Shown: one piece after another, positions 33,931-42,613 of the stretch
Layout of the letters: every line of letters begins with the position of its first letter
Numbering within the stretch: the stretch's first letter is position 1
DNA from: Bacillus sp. UNC41MFS5
GTDB lineage: Bacteria; Bacillota; Bacilli; Bacillales_B; DSM-18226
NCBI RefSeq assembly: GCF_000686805.1
Contig: NZ_JMLP01000011.1
Location: forward strand, 303,143-367,142
DNA length: 64,000 nt
Direction: 5' to 3'
Notes under the pieces: model-generated
The model's input: only the letters and a program-made list of their open reading frames with translations
The model's database searches: none
What the model was told of the DNA's origin: nothing
Program-made: the position numbers and the translations under genes

Positions 33931-35355
33931 ATGAAAAAAAACTTATTTATTAATGGAGAGTGGGTAGAGGCAAAAACTTATACTCCTTTATTATCTCCCT
34001 ACAATGGAGAGGTGATTGCAGAAGTTCCTGCAGCAACTCTTGATGAAGTAGAAATGGCGCTCTCTGCTGCATATGAAGCTAGAAAAACAATGGCTGGTAT
34101 GCCAAGTTACCAGCGCGCAAGGATTTTAGAGAATCTTGCAAATCTATTAGAACAAAGATCAGATGAAGCGGCAGAAATAATTGCTCGGGAGGCAGCTAAA
34201 CCCCTTTCTACTGCAAAAGGGGAAGTTGCTCGCACGATTCAAACATATAAATTTGCTGCAGAAGAAGCAAAACGGATACATGGAGAAACTATACCGTTAG
34301 ATGCTGCCCCAGGAGGAGAAGGAAGAGTTGGCTATACCGTAAGGGAACCAATAGGAGTAATTGCGGCTATTACACCTTTTAACTTTCCTATGAACCTAGT
34401 AGCACATAAAGTAGGACCTGCACTTGCGTCAGGTAATACCGTTATATTAAAACCGGCAGGACAAACACCATTGTCTTCATTCTTTCTTGCTGAGTTAATC
34501 CAAGAAGCTGGATTACCTGCAGGAGCATTCAATGTTATAACAGGAAGCGGGACATTGATAGGTGAAAAGCTTGTTACAGATGAAAGAGTTCAAAAGATAT
34601 CATTTACCGGAAGTCCTGCCGTAGGCATTGGTATTCGGAATAAAGCCGGTTTAAAGAGGGTCACACTTGAATTGGGTTCTAACGCTGCGGTCATTGTCGA
34701 CAAAGGCGTTGATATTGACAAAATCATTCCACGTTGTGTATCTGGAGCATTTGCTTTTCAAGGGCAAGTTTGTATCTCCTTACAGAGGGTTTATGTTCAT
34801 GAAGAACATTATGAACTATTTGTAGAAAAATTCGTCGCAGCGACTCAGAAGCTAAAACTTGGAGATCCTCTAGATTCGATGACAGAAGTTTCGGCATTAA
34901 TCAGTCCCCGAGAGATCCAACGATCCCTCGAATGGATTGAGGAAGCGAAGCAGCAAGGGGCAATAGTTGCCACAGGAGGTAAAGCGGAAGGGAATATTTT
35001 GCATCCCACTGTTTTATTGGATGTGGATCCGTCCCAAAAAGTCTCTTGCCAAGAAGTGTTTGCCCCTATCGTTTTAATCAATAAAATCTCATCTGTTGAT
35101 CAAGCAATAGAGCTTGTCAATGATTCTCGCTACGGATTGCAAGCAGGAATTTACACGGAGAACATCCATACGGCTTTAGTGGCCTCGCAAAAGTTGCACG
35201 TAGGTGGCGTTATAGTAAACGATATACCTACATTCCGTCTGGATCATATGCCATATGGGGGAGTAAAAGAAAGTGGAATTGGCCGAGAAGGTGTAAAGTA
35301 CGCCATTGAGGAAATGACGGAACTTAAATTAGTAGTATTTAATCAAAATAAATAA
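33931..35355 (+). CDS. Aldehyde dehydrogenase, paralogue of the Rieske-operon enzyme
   Basis: 474 residues; ATG 33928 or 33931 after GGTGAGGAG. Catalytic Cys in FQGQVCISLQRV, Glu in VTLELGSNAAVI. Very similar over its whole length to the enzyme at 19032-20483, including the LELGSNAA variant seen in phosphonoacetaldehyde, sulfoacetaldehyde and lactaldehyde dehydrogenases. It follows the aminotransferase by 51 bases and would oxidise the aldehyde that enzyme makes. Confidence 0.87.
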   Translation: MKKNLFINGEWVEAKTYTPLLSPYNGEVIAEVPAATLDEVEMALSAAYEARKTMAGMPSYQRARILENLANLLEQRSDEAAEIIAREAAKPLSTAKGEVARTIQTYKFAAEEAKRIHGETIPLDAAPGGEGRVGYTVREPIGVIAAITPFNFPMNLVAHKVGPALASGNTVILKPAGQTPLSSFFLAELIQEAGLPAGAFNVITGSGTLIGEKLVTDERVQKISFTGSPAVGIGIRNKAGLKRVTLELGSNAAVIVDKGVDIDKIIPRCVSGAFAFQGQVCISLQRVYVHEEHYELFVEKFVAATQKLKLGDPLDSMTEVSALISPREIQRSLEWIEEAKQQGAIVATGGKAEGNILHPTVLLDVDPSQKVSCQEVFAPIVLINKISSVDQAIELVNDSRYGLQAGIYTENIHTALVASQKLHVGGVIVNDIPTFRLDHMPYGGVKESGIGREGVKYAIEEMTELKLVVFNQNK

Positions 35356-35422
35356 CTTTTAAACTTATAAAAATGAATGATAAATCAAATCGTTTGGAAA
35401 CTGAAACTTTCTTTGCTGGATC

Positions 35423-35452
35423 AAATAGCACCGGAACGTACCGGTGCTATTT
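35423..35452 (+). terminator. Inverted repeat after the aldehyde dehydrogenase
   Basis: CAAATAGCACCGG, loop AACGTA, CCGGTGCTATTTG. Strong 13-base stem but only three T follow. Probable 3' end or stabiliser. Confidence 0.55.
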
Positions 35453-35481
35453 GGCATGACACAGAGCTCAATAGAACACTT

Positions 35482-35521
35482 AAAAAAAAGGAACATCTGC
35501 TTTCACCCAAGCAGATGTTCC
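35482..35521 (-). terminator. Rho-independent terminator of the MFS gene
   Basis: On the minus strand GGAACATCTGCTT, loop, AAGCAGATGTTCC then eight T. Confidence 0.85.
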
Positions 35522-35613
35522 TTCAACGATGTATACGGTTCGGGTGCAAAAAGCACTCGCTAGAAACATAGATTCCCTGTTTCCTCTAAATTGATTCCAT
35601 ATCTTTTATAAAT

Positions 35614-36876
35614 CTATAAATTCGCAACTTTTGGTGATAATGGTATATTCTTAACCTGTTTATCAGGTTTTGTAAAAATGCAGAAAGCAAGACTGGCAAT
35701 TAATAATAAAGTGGCAGACATGATGACAGAGTAATTAAATCCGATCCTAATGTTATCGCCTGCAGATTGAACAACAAAACCAATTACAGCTGGACCAATA
35801 ATGCCTGACAAGTTTGCAAGCCCTAGCAAAACACCTGACATTAATCCTCTTCGTTCAGGAAGTAAGTGATTCACAATCTGGGGTGCAAGTGGAAACATAC
35901 CATTTACAAACGCCATTCCCAAAAACAGGGCAATAATTGCTCCAAATGCACTTTGGACAAATGTTGTAGAATAAAAACTTAGAGCTGCTAACATTAAAGA
36001 TGTTCCTGCAACAAGCACACGGGATGTTCGAATATTTTTTGTTTTTTTAAGTAACCGATCTGAGATAAATGAGATAAGTACACCACCAAGAGCAGAACCA
36101 AGGCCTATGAACATAACTGCATAACCCATCTGTGTTTGTGTTAAATGCACAATTTTAACAAGATAGGTCGGCATCCATACAAACGACCAGGTAAGTATCC
36201 AGTAAGACATGAATAGAGCAAGGCAAGTAAAGATAAAAGTAGAAGATAGAAAAAGTGGATAGATCTCTGACCATTTCACTTTCTCGGGAACTAAGGTAGA
36301 TTCAGCCTTCACTATATTTCTCCCTTTTTCCCCTTTAAAAGTAAATAGCCATAATACTGCCCAAACCAGACTTAATACACCTAAAAAAACTAAAACCATT
36401 CGCCAACCATAAATTCCAATCATGTAAATGAGAAGAGGAACCATCAATTTAGCGACCATGCTCCCTGTATTCATAATGGAAATCGCAAGGCCTCGCTGTT
36501 CAGCATTGAAATGTTTGCTTATATGGCTAATAGCAGTTGCATGAAATGGTCCTTCAATAGCACCTAGAAGGACACGACACAATATGAGCATTGGCAATCC
36601 GTAAATTGCTAATGTTCCAAACTGTACGATTGTCAAACCAATCGCCATGAAAGCGAGCATTCTGCCTGTTCCAATTCGATCTGACAATGCAGCTCCAACA
36701 ATCCCCATAATTGAAAACAACCAAAAAAAGCTGCTTCCAACGATACCCCATTGACTATAGTTAAGATCCAAATCTTCCATAATAGGTATAGCTGCGTACC
36801 CTAAAATCGCCTTATCGGTAAAGTTAATCAAGTAAAGAACGGACAAAAAAGCTATAACAACCCATTTTAATTTCAT
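35614..36876 (-). CDS. MFS transporter, anion:cation symporter type
   Basis: 420 residues, 12 helices. NFTDKAILGYAAIPIMEDL in helix 1 and ALSDRIGTGRML between helices 2 and 3 fit the ACS family (hexuronate, phthalate, sulfolactate-type anions). It converges on the aldehyde dehydrogenase gene and may import the amino acid or sulfonate-like substrate of that operon. AAAAAGGATG precedes the ATG. No sigma-54 promoter was found in front of it, only a weak cre-like box at 37007-37020. Confidence 0.82.
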   Translation of the reverse strand: MKLKWVVIAFLSVLYLINFTDKAILGYAAIPIMEDLDLNYSQWGIVGSSFFWLFSIMGIVGAALSDRIGTGRMLAFMAIGLTIVQFGTLAIYGLPMLILCRVLLGAIEGPFHATAISHISKHFNAEQRGLAISIMNTGSMVAKLMVPLLIYMIGIYGWRMVLVFLGVLSLVWAVLWLFTFKGEKGRNIVKAESTLVPEKVKWSEIYPLFLSSTFIFTCLALFMSYWILTWSFVWMPTYLVKIVHLTQTQMGYAVMFIGLGSALGGVLISFISDRLLKKTKNIRTSRVLVAGTSLMLAALSFYSTTFVQSAFGAIIALFLGMAFVNGMFPLAPQIVNHLLPERRGLMSGVLLGLANLSGIIGPAVIGFVVQSAGDNIRIGFNYSVIMSATLLLIASLAFCIFTKPDKQVKNIPLSPKVANL

Positions 36877-37430
36877 ACAGAAAACACATCCTTTTTTGAT
36901 AATAAAATGATATAGGTACTCTCCATTAATCTACTTAGAAAAGGAAGCACAAATAGACATTATAATTAAATCAATATGGCTGAAATTTTGAGCTTAAATC
37001 CATTAAAGAAAGCGCTTTAATTTTGAAAATTTAAAAAATAAACAACGTAATACTCCTATATGAATTAAAGAATAATAAAACGCAATTGTCCACTACTATA
37101 AATCATACATTTTCTTTAATACCCGAGAGCAAACCGATCTTTTCTTGGATTCGAGCCACAATGATGATAAGATAGGGGTTTCCTGAGTTCGAGGCAATTT
37201 AGGTTGCTTGTCCAAAGTTAATCCTGGTCCTACTATGGATAACTTGAATCGTAATATGGAGGAAGTAACTGTTTCCATCTCCATTTGTAATTCTGTCTCA
37301 AGAATTCTCCCTCCTTTCATTCCGGCAAAAGTACTCTAGTGATGGTATAAGTTACGGATATATAATTTTTTGAGCACCCTATTGTGTAATCTGTAGAGCC
37401 TCTAAATAGAGACCCTACCTAGTGTTTACA
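36877..37430. other. Intergenic region
   Basis: 554 bases between the MFS and chromate transporter genes. It holds a TTAAATCAA half-site (36967) identical to the activator half-site of sigma-54 operon 2, a palindromic cre-like AGAAAGCGCTTTAA (37007-37020, 12 of 14), and a 74-codon minus-strand frame at 37096-37320. That frame starts before its own GGAGG and its protein (ILETELQMEMETVTSS) is not recognised; it is doubtful. A palindrome TAGTGT-TT-ACACTA lies at 37419-37432. Confidence 0.4.
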
Positions 37431-37961
37431 CTACAAATTGAATGCACCGTATAGGAGTGAAGCAAATACTACTAATCCAGGGTGTACTTTCATTTTTTGC
37501 ATTAATAAATAACTGCCTATTCCTAAAAATAGAATTTGTCCTATTCCTATTTGAAAGTAAGATTCATAGAATGATTGAAATGCCATCACTCCAAGAAGTA
37601 CCGCAATTGTCGGTTTGACGTATAGTGTCATGCGTTTAACTTGCGGAGACGTTCTAAATTTATACAGAATACCCATTAGAGTAAGCATGAGTATAAGAGA
37701 CGGAGTAACGGTTGCAATTACTGCCAGGAATGAGCCAAGGAATCCTCCCTCTTGAAATCCGATGTAGCCTGCCATCTTTGTTGCAATCGGACCGGGCAGA
37801 GCGTTCCCCATCGCTAAAGCTTCATTAAATTCTTGCGTTGTCATCCATTTATAGTGCTCTACTACTTCTTTTTGAATGAGAGGGATGGTTGCTGGTCCTC
37901 CGCCATATCCTAAAATATTAGTGATGAAAAAGACCCAAAAGATATACAAATAAATGATCAT
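37431..37961 (-). CDS. ywrA: Chromate transporter half-protein (YwrA type)
   Basis: 176 residues, about five helices. Signature GGGPATIPLIQKEVV then MGNALPGPIATKMAGYIGFQEGG, the CHR domain. Its start overlaps the upstream half by four bases. Together the two halves equal one long ChrA; CHR family proteins expel chromate, but the split short-chain pairs may handle another anion. B. subtilis has ywrB-ywrA next to the gamma-glutamyltransferase-like ywrD, as here. Confidence 0.82.
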   Translation of the reverse strand: MIIYLYIFWVFFITNILGYGGGPATIPLIQKEVVEHYKWMTTQEFNEALAMGNALPGPIATKMAGYIGFQEGGFLGSFLAVIATVTPSLILMLTLMGILYKFRTSPQVKRMTLYVKPTIAVLLGVMAFQSFYESYFQIGIGQILFLGIGSYLLMQKMKVHPGLVVFASLLYGAFNL

Positions 37962-38530
37962 GCTGATAGTCCCTTATGCATTTTCTTTTTCTCAGACGTA
38001 TTGGTAGGTTTCACTACAGCAATTACTAAAAGAGCTCCTATTAAAAATCCAGGATGAATACCGAAGTATTCGATCAGTACTAGTGCGACAATGATGTGCA
38101 ATGTGGTAAAAAACCACTTGAGTCCTTTAATTGAACTCTGTACGAATTCCCAAGTTAAGACTCCAAGCATCACTGCTACTACCGGTACAACTGCCTTTGT
38201 CATGCCTTGAACCCATTTCAAATCTTTGAACACAATTAATGTACTGAGCATTATAATCATTAAAATGATAGTAGGTAAAATGGTAGCAAAGATGGCATTT
38301 ATCATTCCTAGTACGCCACCAATGCGAAATCCGATATATCCCGCCATCTTTGTTGCGATAGGACCGGGCAACGTATTGCCAATCGCTAACACATCACCAA
38401 ATTCCTCATTGTTCATCCAATTAAACCGTTCTACTACCTCTTTTTGAACGAGTGGAATCGTTGTTGGTCCCCCGCCATATCCAAGCATGCTGCTGCGAAA
38501 AAATGCGATAAAAATGTCTAGTTGTTTCAT
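37958..38530 (-). CDS. ywrB: Chromate transporter half-protein (YwrB type)
   Basis: 190 residues, about five helices. GGGPTTIPLVQKEVV and IGNTLPGPIATKMAGYIGFRIGG mirror the other half, showing the ancient duplication. The C-terminal tail is cytoplasmic and basic (SEKKKMHKG). ATGA overlap with the next gene; 22 bases after the gamma-glutamyltransferase gene, so all three form an operon. Confidence 0.82.
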   Translation of the reverse strand: MKQLDIFIAFFRSSMLGYGGGPTTIPLVQKEVVERFNWMNNEEFGDVLAIGNTLPGPIATKMAGYIGFRIGGVLGMINAIFATILPTIILMIIMLSTLIVFKDLKWVQGMTKAVVPVVAVMLGVLTWEFVQSSIKGLKWFFTTLHIIVALVLIEYFGIHPGFLIGALLVIAVVKPTNTSEKKKMHKGLSA

Positions 38531-38552
38531 AGAATCAATCCTTTATTTTGGA

Positions 38553-40169
38553 TTACCAACTGGCAATGGCCCCATCTGTCCTTGATTCTGTGCCACCCAT
38601 CAGTACACCCGTTTCAGGGTTTCGCCATATAATTTGACCGCGGCCAAACGAACCTGAGTCTACCATAACTTTAATGTCATGTCCTTTTCGTACTAATTCT
38701 TCTGCAATGTGGGATGGAAATGTTTTTTCTACTTCTACTGTCTTTTCGTTCTTCCACTGCCATCTTGGTGCATCTAATGCTGCTTGAGGATGTAAGTGAA
38801 AATCGATTGTATTCATAATGACTTGAACATGCCCTTGCGGCTGCATATATCCTCCCATTACACCGAATGGTCCAACAGGTTGATTATCCTTCGTTAAAAA
38901 TCCCGGAATAATTGTATGGTACGTCTTCTTACCGCACTTAAGGCAGTTATAATGAGTAGGGTCAAGACTGAAATCATGACCTCGATTTTGTAAGGCAATT
39001 CCTGTTCCTGGTACTACAATCCCAGAACCAAAGCCCATGTAATTACTTTGGATAAACGATACCATGTTACCCTCTCCGTCTGCTGTTGCAAGGTACACGG
39101 TGCCTCCGCGTGGCGGTACACCTGGAGCTGGGGTGCATGCATCACTTCCAATCAGTGCTTTACGCTGCTGGCCATACGATTGACTTAATAGCTCTTCTGT
39201 AGTTACAGCCATATGCTTAGGGTCTGTAATGTATTGCTTGCCGCAAGTATAAGCAAGCTTCATTGCTTCGATTTGTTTGTGGTATGTGTCTGTTGCTTCT
39301 TTTGCTGTGAAATCAAATCCTTTTAGTATGTTTAAAGCCATAAGAGCAACGATACCTTGCCCGTTTGGCGGGATTTCCCAAACATCATAGCCGCGATAGT
39401 TTACCTTAATAGGATCAACCCACTCTGGTTTAAAGGTTGCTAAATCATCTTTAGTTAAATAGCCTCCAAAATCCTGAGAAGCTGCTACAATTTTTTCTGC
39501 AAGTGCACCTTTGTAAAAGCTTTCCCCGTTTGTTCTTGCGATTTCTTCTAGTGTGTTAGCGTGGTCAAGAGACGACCATATTTCTCCGACTTCAGGTGCT
39601 CGTTCCTTAGGTGCAAAGGTCTCAAACCAAGCTTCGAATTCTGCTCCTGTACATTCCTGTTTGTATTGTTCAAATGCTTTTTTCCAAAAGCACCCTAGCG
39701 TAGGTGAAACAGGAAAGCCGTTTGCTGCATATTCAATTGCTGCCTTCATAACTTCTAGAAGCGGTAGACGTCCAAAACGTTTTGATAATTCTACCCAGGC
39801 TGCAGGAGCACCTGGTACAGTTACCGGCAGCCAGCCGTGCTTTGGCATTTTTTCGTGTCCATCTTCTTTTACCTTCTCGATGGAGATATTCATAGGTGCT
39901 GGACCGCTTGCATTTAGTCCGTGTAATTGTCCTTTTGTCCATACAAGCGCAAAGGCGTCCCCACCAATTCCGTTTGAGGTAGGCTCTACTACTGTCAAAC
40001 AAGCAGCTGTTGCAATGGCTGCATCAATCGCATTTCCGCCTTTTTTCAAAATATCCAACCCTGCTTGTGCAGCTAAAGGCTGAGACGTAGCGACCATTCC
40101 ATTCTTGGCAAATACTACATTTCGTTGTGATGTATAAGGTGAATAGTGTGGATCTAACTGTAAAGCCAT
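38553..40169 (-). CDS. ywrD: Gamma-glutamyltransferase-like protein (YwrD)
   Basis: 538 residues from ATG 40169, 7 bases after GGGAGAGG; the longer frame to 40220 is rejected. N-terminal MVATSQPLAAQAGLDILKKG, GGNAIDAAIATAACL, and the autocatalytic Thr region RGGTVYLATADGEGNMVSFIQ followed by GFGSGIVVPGTGIALQNRG. No signal peptide, so cytoplasmic, unlike secreted Ggt. Such YwrD-type enzymes may act on gamma-glutamyl amides or glutathione-like thiols. Operon with the split CHR transporter; LysR gene divergent. Confidence 0.85.
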   Translation of the reverse strand: MALQLDPHYSPYTSQRNVVFAKNGMVATSQPLAAQAGLDILKKGGNAIDAAIATAACLTVVEPTSNGIGGDAFALVWTKGQLHGLNASGPAPMNISIEKVKEDGHEKMPKHGWLPVTVPGAPAAWVELSKRFGRLPLLEVMKAAIEYAANGFPVSPTLGCFWKKAFEQYKQECTGAEFEAWFETFAPKERAPEVGEIWSSLDHANTLEEIARTNGESFYKGALAEKIVAASQDFGGYLTKDDLATFKPEWVDPIKVNYRGYDVWEIPPNGQGIVALMALNILKGFDFTAKEATDTYHKQIEAMKLAYTCGKQYITDPKHMAVTTEELLSQSYGQQRKALIGSDACTPAPGVPPRGGTVYLATADGEGNMVSFIQSNYMGFGSGIVVPGTGIALQNRGHDFSLDPTHYNCLKCGKKTYHTIIPGFLTKDNQPVGPFGVMGGYMQPQGHVQVIMNTIDFHLHPQAALDAPRWQWKNEKTVEVEKTFPSHIAEELVRKGHDIKVMVDSGSFGRGQIIWRNPETGVLMGGTESRTDGAIASW

Positions 40170-40475
40170 AATAATACCTCTCCCTTTAAATGTAATATGC
40201 ACTCTTTTCCCTTGATTCAATTAAGTGTTCAATCCGTGCTAAACGAAGTGATTGGCTTAATACAATTACAAAAACTGGTGGAGATTAATAGCCCGCAACT
40301 CATAAAAATAACTTCACTCCATCCAAAATGGCTTAAAAATATCCTACCAGACCAGCCTATCCTCTTTTTTTTCCTATTTTTAGTGTACCCCTTGAAAAAG
40401 GTTAACGTCTATTGCATTATAATTATAAAAACGATACCTTTTTGTTATCAATAAAATAGAAAGGGGTTATATGAA
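40170..40475. promoter_or_regulatory. Divergent ywrD-lysR promoter region
   Basis: 306 bases. TTATAATTATAA (40416-40427) is a 12-base palindrome that could serve as LysR site and -10 region. No small gene is supported. Confidence 0.4.
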
Positions 40476-41348
40476 ATGGAATGGCAGCAACTTGAATATT
40501 TTCGTGTAGTTGCAAAAACAGAACACTTTAGAAAATCCGCGGAGCAGTTGGCAATTTCTCAGCCTGCCCTCAGTCGTTCTATCAATAAACTAGAAGAGGA
40601 ACTTGGAGTCACACTTTTTGATAGGACTGGACGTTCCGTTCATCTAAATAAGTTTGGACGACTTTTCTTGAAACGAGTTGAAAATGGATTAAATGAGATT
40701 TCGTTTGGCATCCAGGAAATTAATCAGTTAAAAAATCCATACACAGGAACCGTTTCCCTTGCATTTCTACAAACATTGGGCATAACCATTTTGCCTAAAA
40801 TAATCAGCAATTTTAATAAACAATATCCCCATGTGGAGATCCAAATCTATCAGAACAAAATAGTAACCAGCATTCAGCAGCTTCTCACCAGAGAAGTTGA
40901 TTTATGCCTGATTGGTTCGTTTGAGCATAATCCGAATATTACATGGCATCCATTAATGAATGAGGAGCTGTTCTTAAATGTACCTGCCAATCATCGTTTC
41001 GCATCAAGATCCTCAATAGCTCTTAGCGAGTTATCCAATGACAATTTTATAAGCTTTAAGGAAGGATTAGGGATGAGAGAGTTAATTAATAAATTTTGTA
41101 AAAATTCAGGATTCACACCAGTAATAAAATTTGAAGGAGAAGACGTACCCACTATAGCAGGTCTTGTTTCAGCTGGGCTTGGAGTTACCATTATTCCAGC
41201 ATTTCATGGAATCAGCCCGGAAAAAATCAAACAAATTCCAATTTCCAAACCATATTGCCACCGAGAAATAGGAATCGCCTGGTTAAATGGGATTACTTTA
41301 TCACCGTCAGCGGAGTTATTTCGAACCTATGTAACAGAAATGTTTTAG
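40476..41348 (+). CDS. LysR-family transcriptional regulator
   Basis: 290 residues. N-terminal winged helix MEWQQLEYFRVVAKTEHFRK, then AISQPALSRSINKLEEELG, typical LysR. Periplasmic-type binding domain from about residue 90 (GTVSLAFLQTLGITILPKII). GAAAGGGG lies about 10 bases before the ATG; a nearby ATG at 40471 is in another frame. Divergent to ywrD-ywrB-ywrA, so probably their regulator; B. subtilis has an Lrp-type ywrC instead. Confidence 0.88.
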   Translation: MEWQQLEYFRVVAKTEHFRKSAEQLAISQPALSRSINKLEEELGVTLFDRTGRSVHLNKFGRLFLKRVENGLNEISFGIQEINQLKNPYTGTVSLAFLQTLGITILPKIISNFNKQYPHVEIQIYQNKIVTSIQQLLTREVDLCLIGSFEHNPNITWHPLMNEELFLNVPANHRFASRSSIALSELSNDNFISFKEGLGMRELINKFCKNSGFTPVIKFEGEDVPTIAGLVSAGLGVTIIPAFHGISPEKIKQIPISKPYCHREIGIAWLNGITLSPSAELFRTYVTEMF

Positions 41349-41447
41349 TTAATCAGTTTATTCTAATGGAGATTACGACCTGCTGTACGTTATAGAGAAA
41401 AGTATTTTAGAATTATTATTCAGTACATAAAAAAGCTGATTTCTTAA

Positions 41448-41633
41448 CGTATTAGAAATTATTTTTACCATTTATGCATTTGGTTAGAAGAGTTTGATTA
41501 TGATTTTCCGGAAGAAGAATTTATGGACATAAATACTTGGAACGATTATAACAAGAAGGCCCGTGTGCATGTAAAGGAGAGATTGGAGCTGTATAGGAGA
41601 GAATACAAAGAGCTGGTGGGGTTATTACAATAG
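41448..41633 (+). pseudogene. C-terminal remnant, unknown protein
   Basis: A frame open after a stop at 41445 and without a proper start reads CIWLEEFDYDFPEEEFMDIN then KARVHVKERLELYRREYKE and ends LVGLLQ. The acidic then amphipathic pattern and codon use look genuine. A 36-residue version could start at ATG 41523 but has no ribosome binding site. The family is not recognised. The rest of 41349-41806 holds only a terminator. Confidence 0.4.
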
Positions 41634-41752
41634 TTTGATAGTCATCTGCAGAAATTTACACAATATTTTTAAAATGAGAGGCTGGGTCCATAACCCTCAA
41701 CGGATGTTTCAGTAAATATAAAGAGTAAGAGGAAAATAGTAAAATAGAATAA

Positions 41753-41786
41753 AAACTCATTTGCAATTCAAAATTGCAAATGAGTT
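41753..41786 (-). terminator. Rho-independent terminator of the endonuclease-subtilisin operon
   Basis: On the minus strand ACTCATTTGCAATT, loop, AATTGCAAATGAGT followed by TTTTATTC. Confidence 0.82.
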
Positions 41787-41806
41787 TCCAATCAAACACT
41801 TCATTT

Positions 41807-42613
41807 TTATATGGTTACAATACTCTCTGCCATCTCTGGAAAATCAATAAATGGGTTCCGATTGCCTTGAAGTTCATGGATCGCTTGGTTGCGATGCTTT
41901 TCATAGATGGAGACCGGAAAGGTTTGATGCCATTCTAGCAATAAAGAGACATTCTCTAGTTCTTTTTTTATTGTGTTTGGATAGCGAAGTAGGAAATAGA
42001 GTGTTGCTCTGGCAACGATTCCTTTGCCGTATTCTGGTTCGAATTTACTTTCTTCCGCCTTGCCGCACCCATCTTTGATTCCTAGAAGCCATCCTTCAGG
42101 GACATAATCGTGGAAATCATAGTAAGGATGGTTGCTGCGACTGCTATTGCAGGTGGATTCGCAAGCAAATAGATGATGCAAGTCTCCTCTCATCGGTTCT
42201 TTTTTATCGAACCATGATTGAGGAACTACATGTTCACAGTTTAATAGATCTTCCGTAAAGATGCCGATTAACCCTTTTGCCTGCATTTCATGGAGCCGAA
42301 TGTCCTCCTCTATGACAGAAAGTGGATTCATCCCTTTTTCAGAATAAAGGCTTTTTAATGAACCGTTTTCCTGCAAATCAACCCAAGGGTACACATAACG
42401 GTGCGGGCTGTAGTTTAACTGATCTATATGTGTTTTTTCAAGCAATGCATGGAGGCTGTCTGACAGATTAGCATCCGTGAATGAAATGCTCTGATAGTAT
42501 TGATTCCTAACTTCCTTATCTTTCTTTTCATCATAATAGGGTCTTTCTTTATACTTTAAAAAGTCTGACTTGGCTGTTTCCCATTCACTGTAAAGCAAAT
42601 CTAGCTTTTCCAT
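41807..42613 (-). CDS. Endonuclease I-like (Bsn/EndA family) nuclease without signal peptide
   Basis: 268 residues. The core CEHVVPQSWFDKKEPMRGDL then HHLFACESTCNSSRSNHPY is the endonuclease I (beta-beta-alpha metal) motif with catalytic His. Family members such as EndA, Vvn and Bsn/YurI are secreted; this one begins MEKLDLLYSEWETAKSDF with no signal peptide or membrane helix. Its ATG overlaps the stop of the intracellular subtilisin gene (TAATG), so the nuclease and protease are produced together in the cytoplasm. It may act during cell lysis or nutrient recycling. Confidence 0.85.
   Translation of the reverse strand: MEKLDLLYSEWETAKSDFLKYKERPYYDEKKDKEVRNQYYQSISFTDANLSDSLHALLEKTHIDQLNYSPHRYVYPWVDLQENGSLKSLYSEKGMNPLSVIEEDIRLHEMQAKGLIGIFTEDLLNCEHVVPQSWFDKKEPMRGDLHHLFACESTCNSSRSNHPYYDFHDYVPEGWLLGIKDGCGKAEESKFEPEYGKGIVARATLYFLLRYPNTIKKELENVSLLLEWHQTFPVSIYEKHRNQAIHELQGNRNPFIDFPEMAESIVTI

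Noticed and set aside
36877..37020. Fourth sigma-54 promoter before the MFS gene at 35614-36876
   Set aside because: A TTAAATCAA half-site exists, but no TGGCAC-N5-TTGC sequence was found on either strand there.
37096..37320. 74-codon minus-strand frame
   Set aside because: The GGAGG lies after its ATG rather than before it, and no family or fold pattern is seen; left inside the intergenic note.
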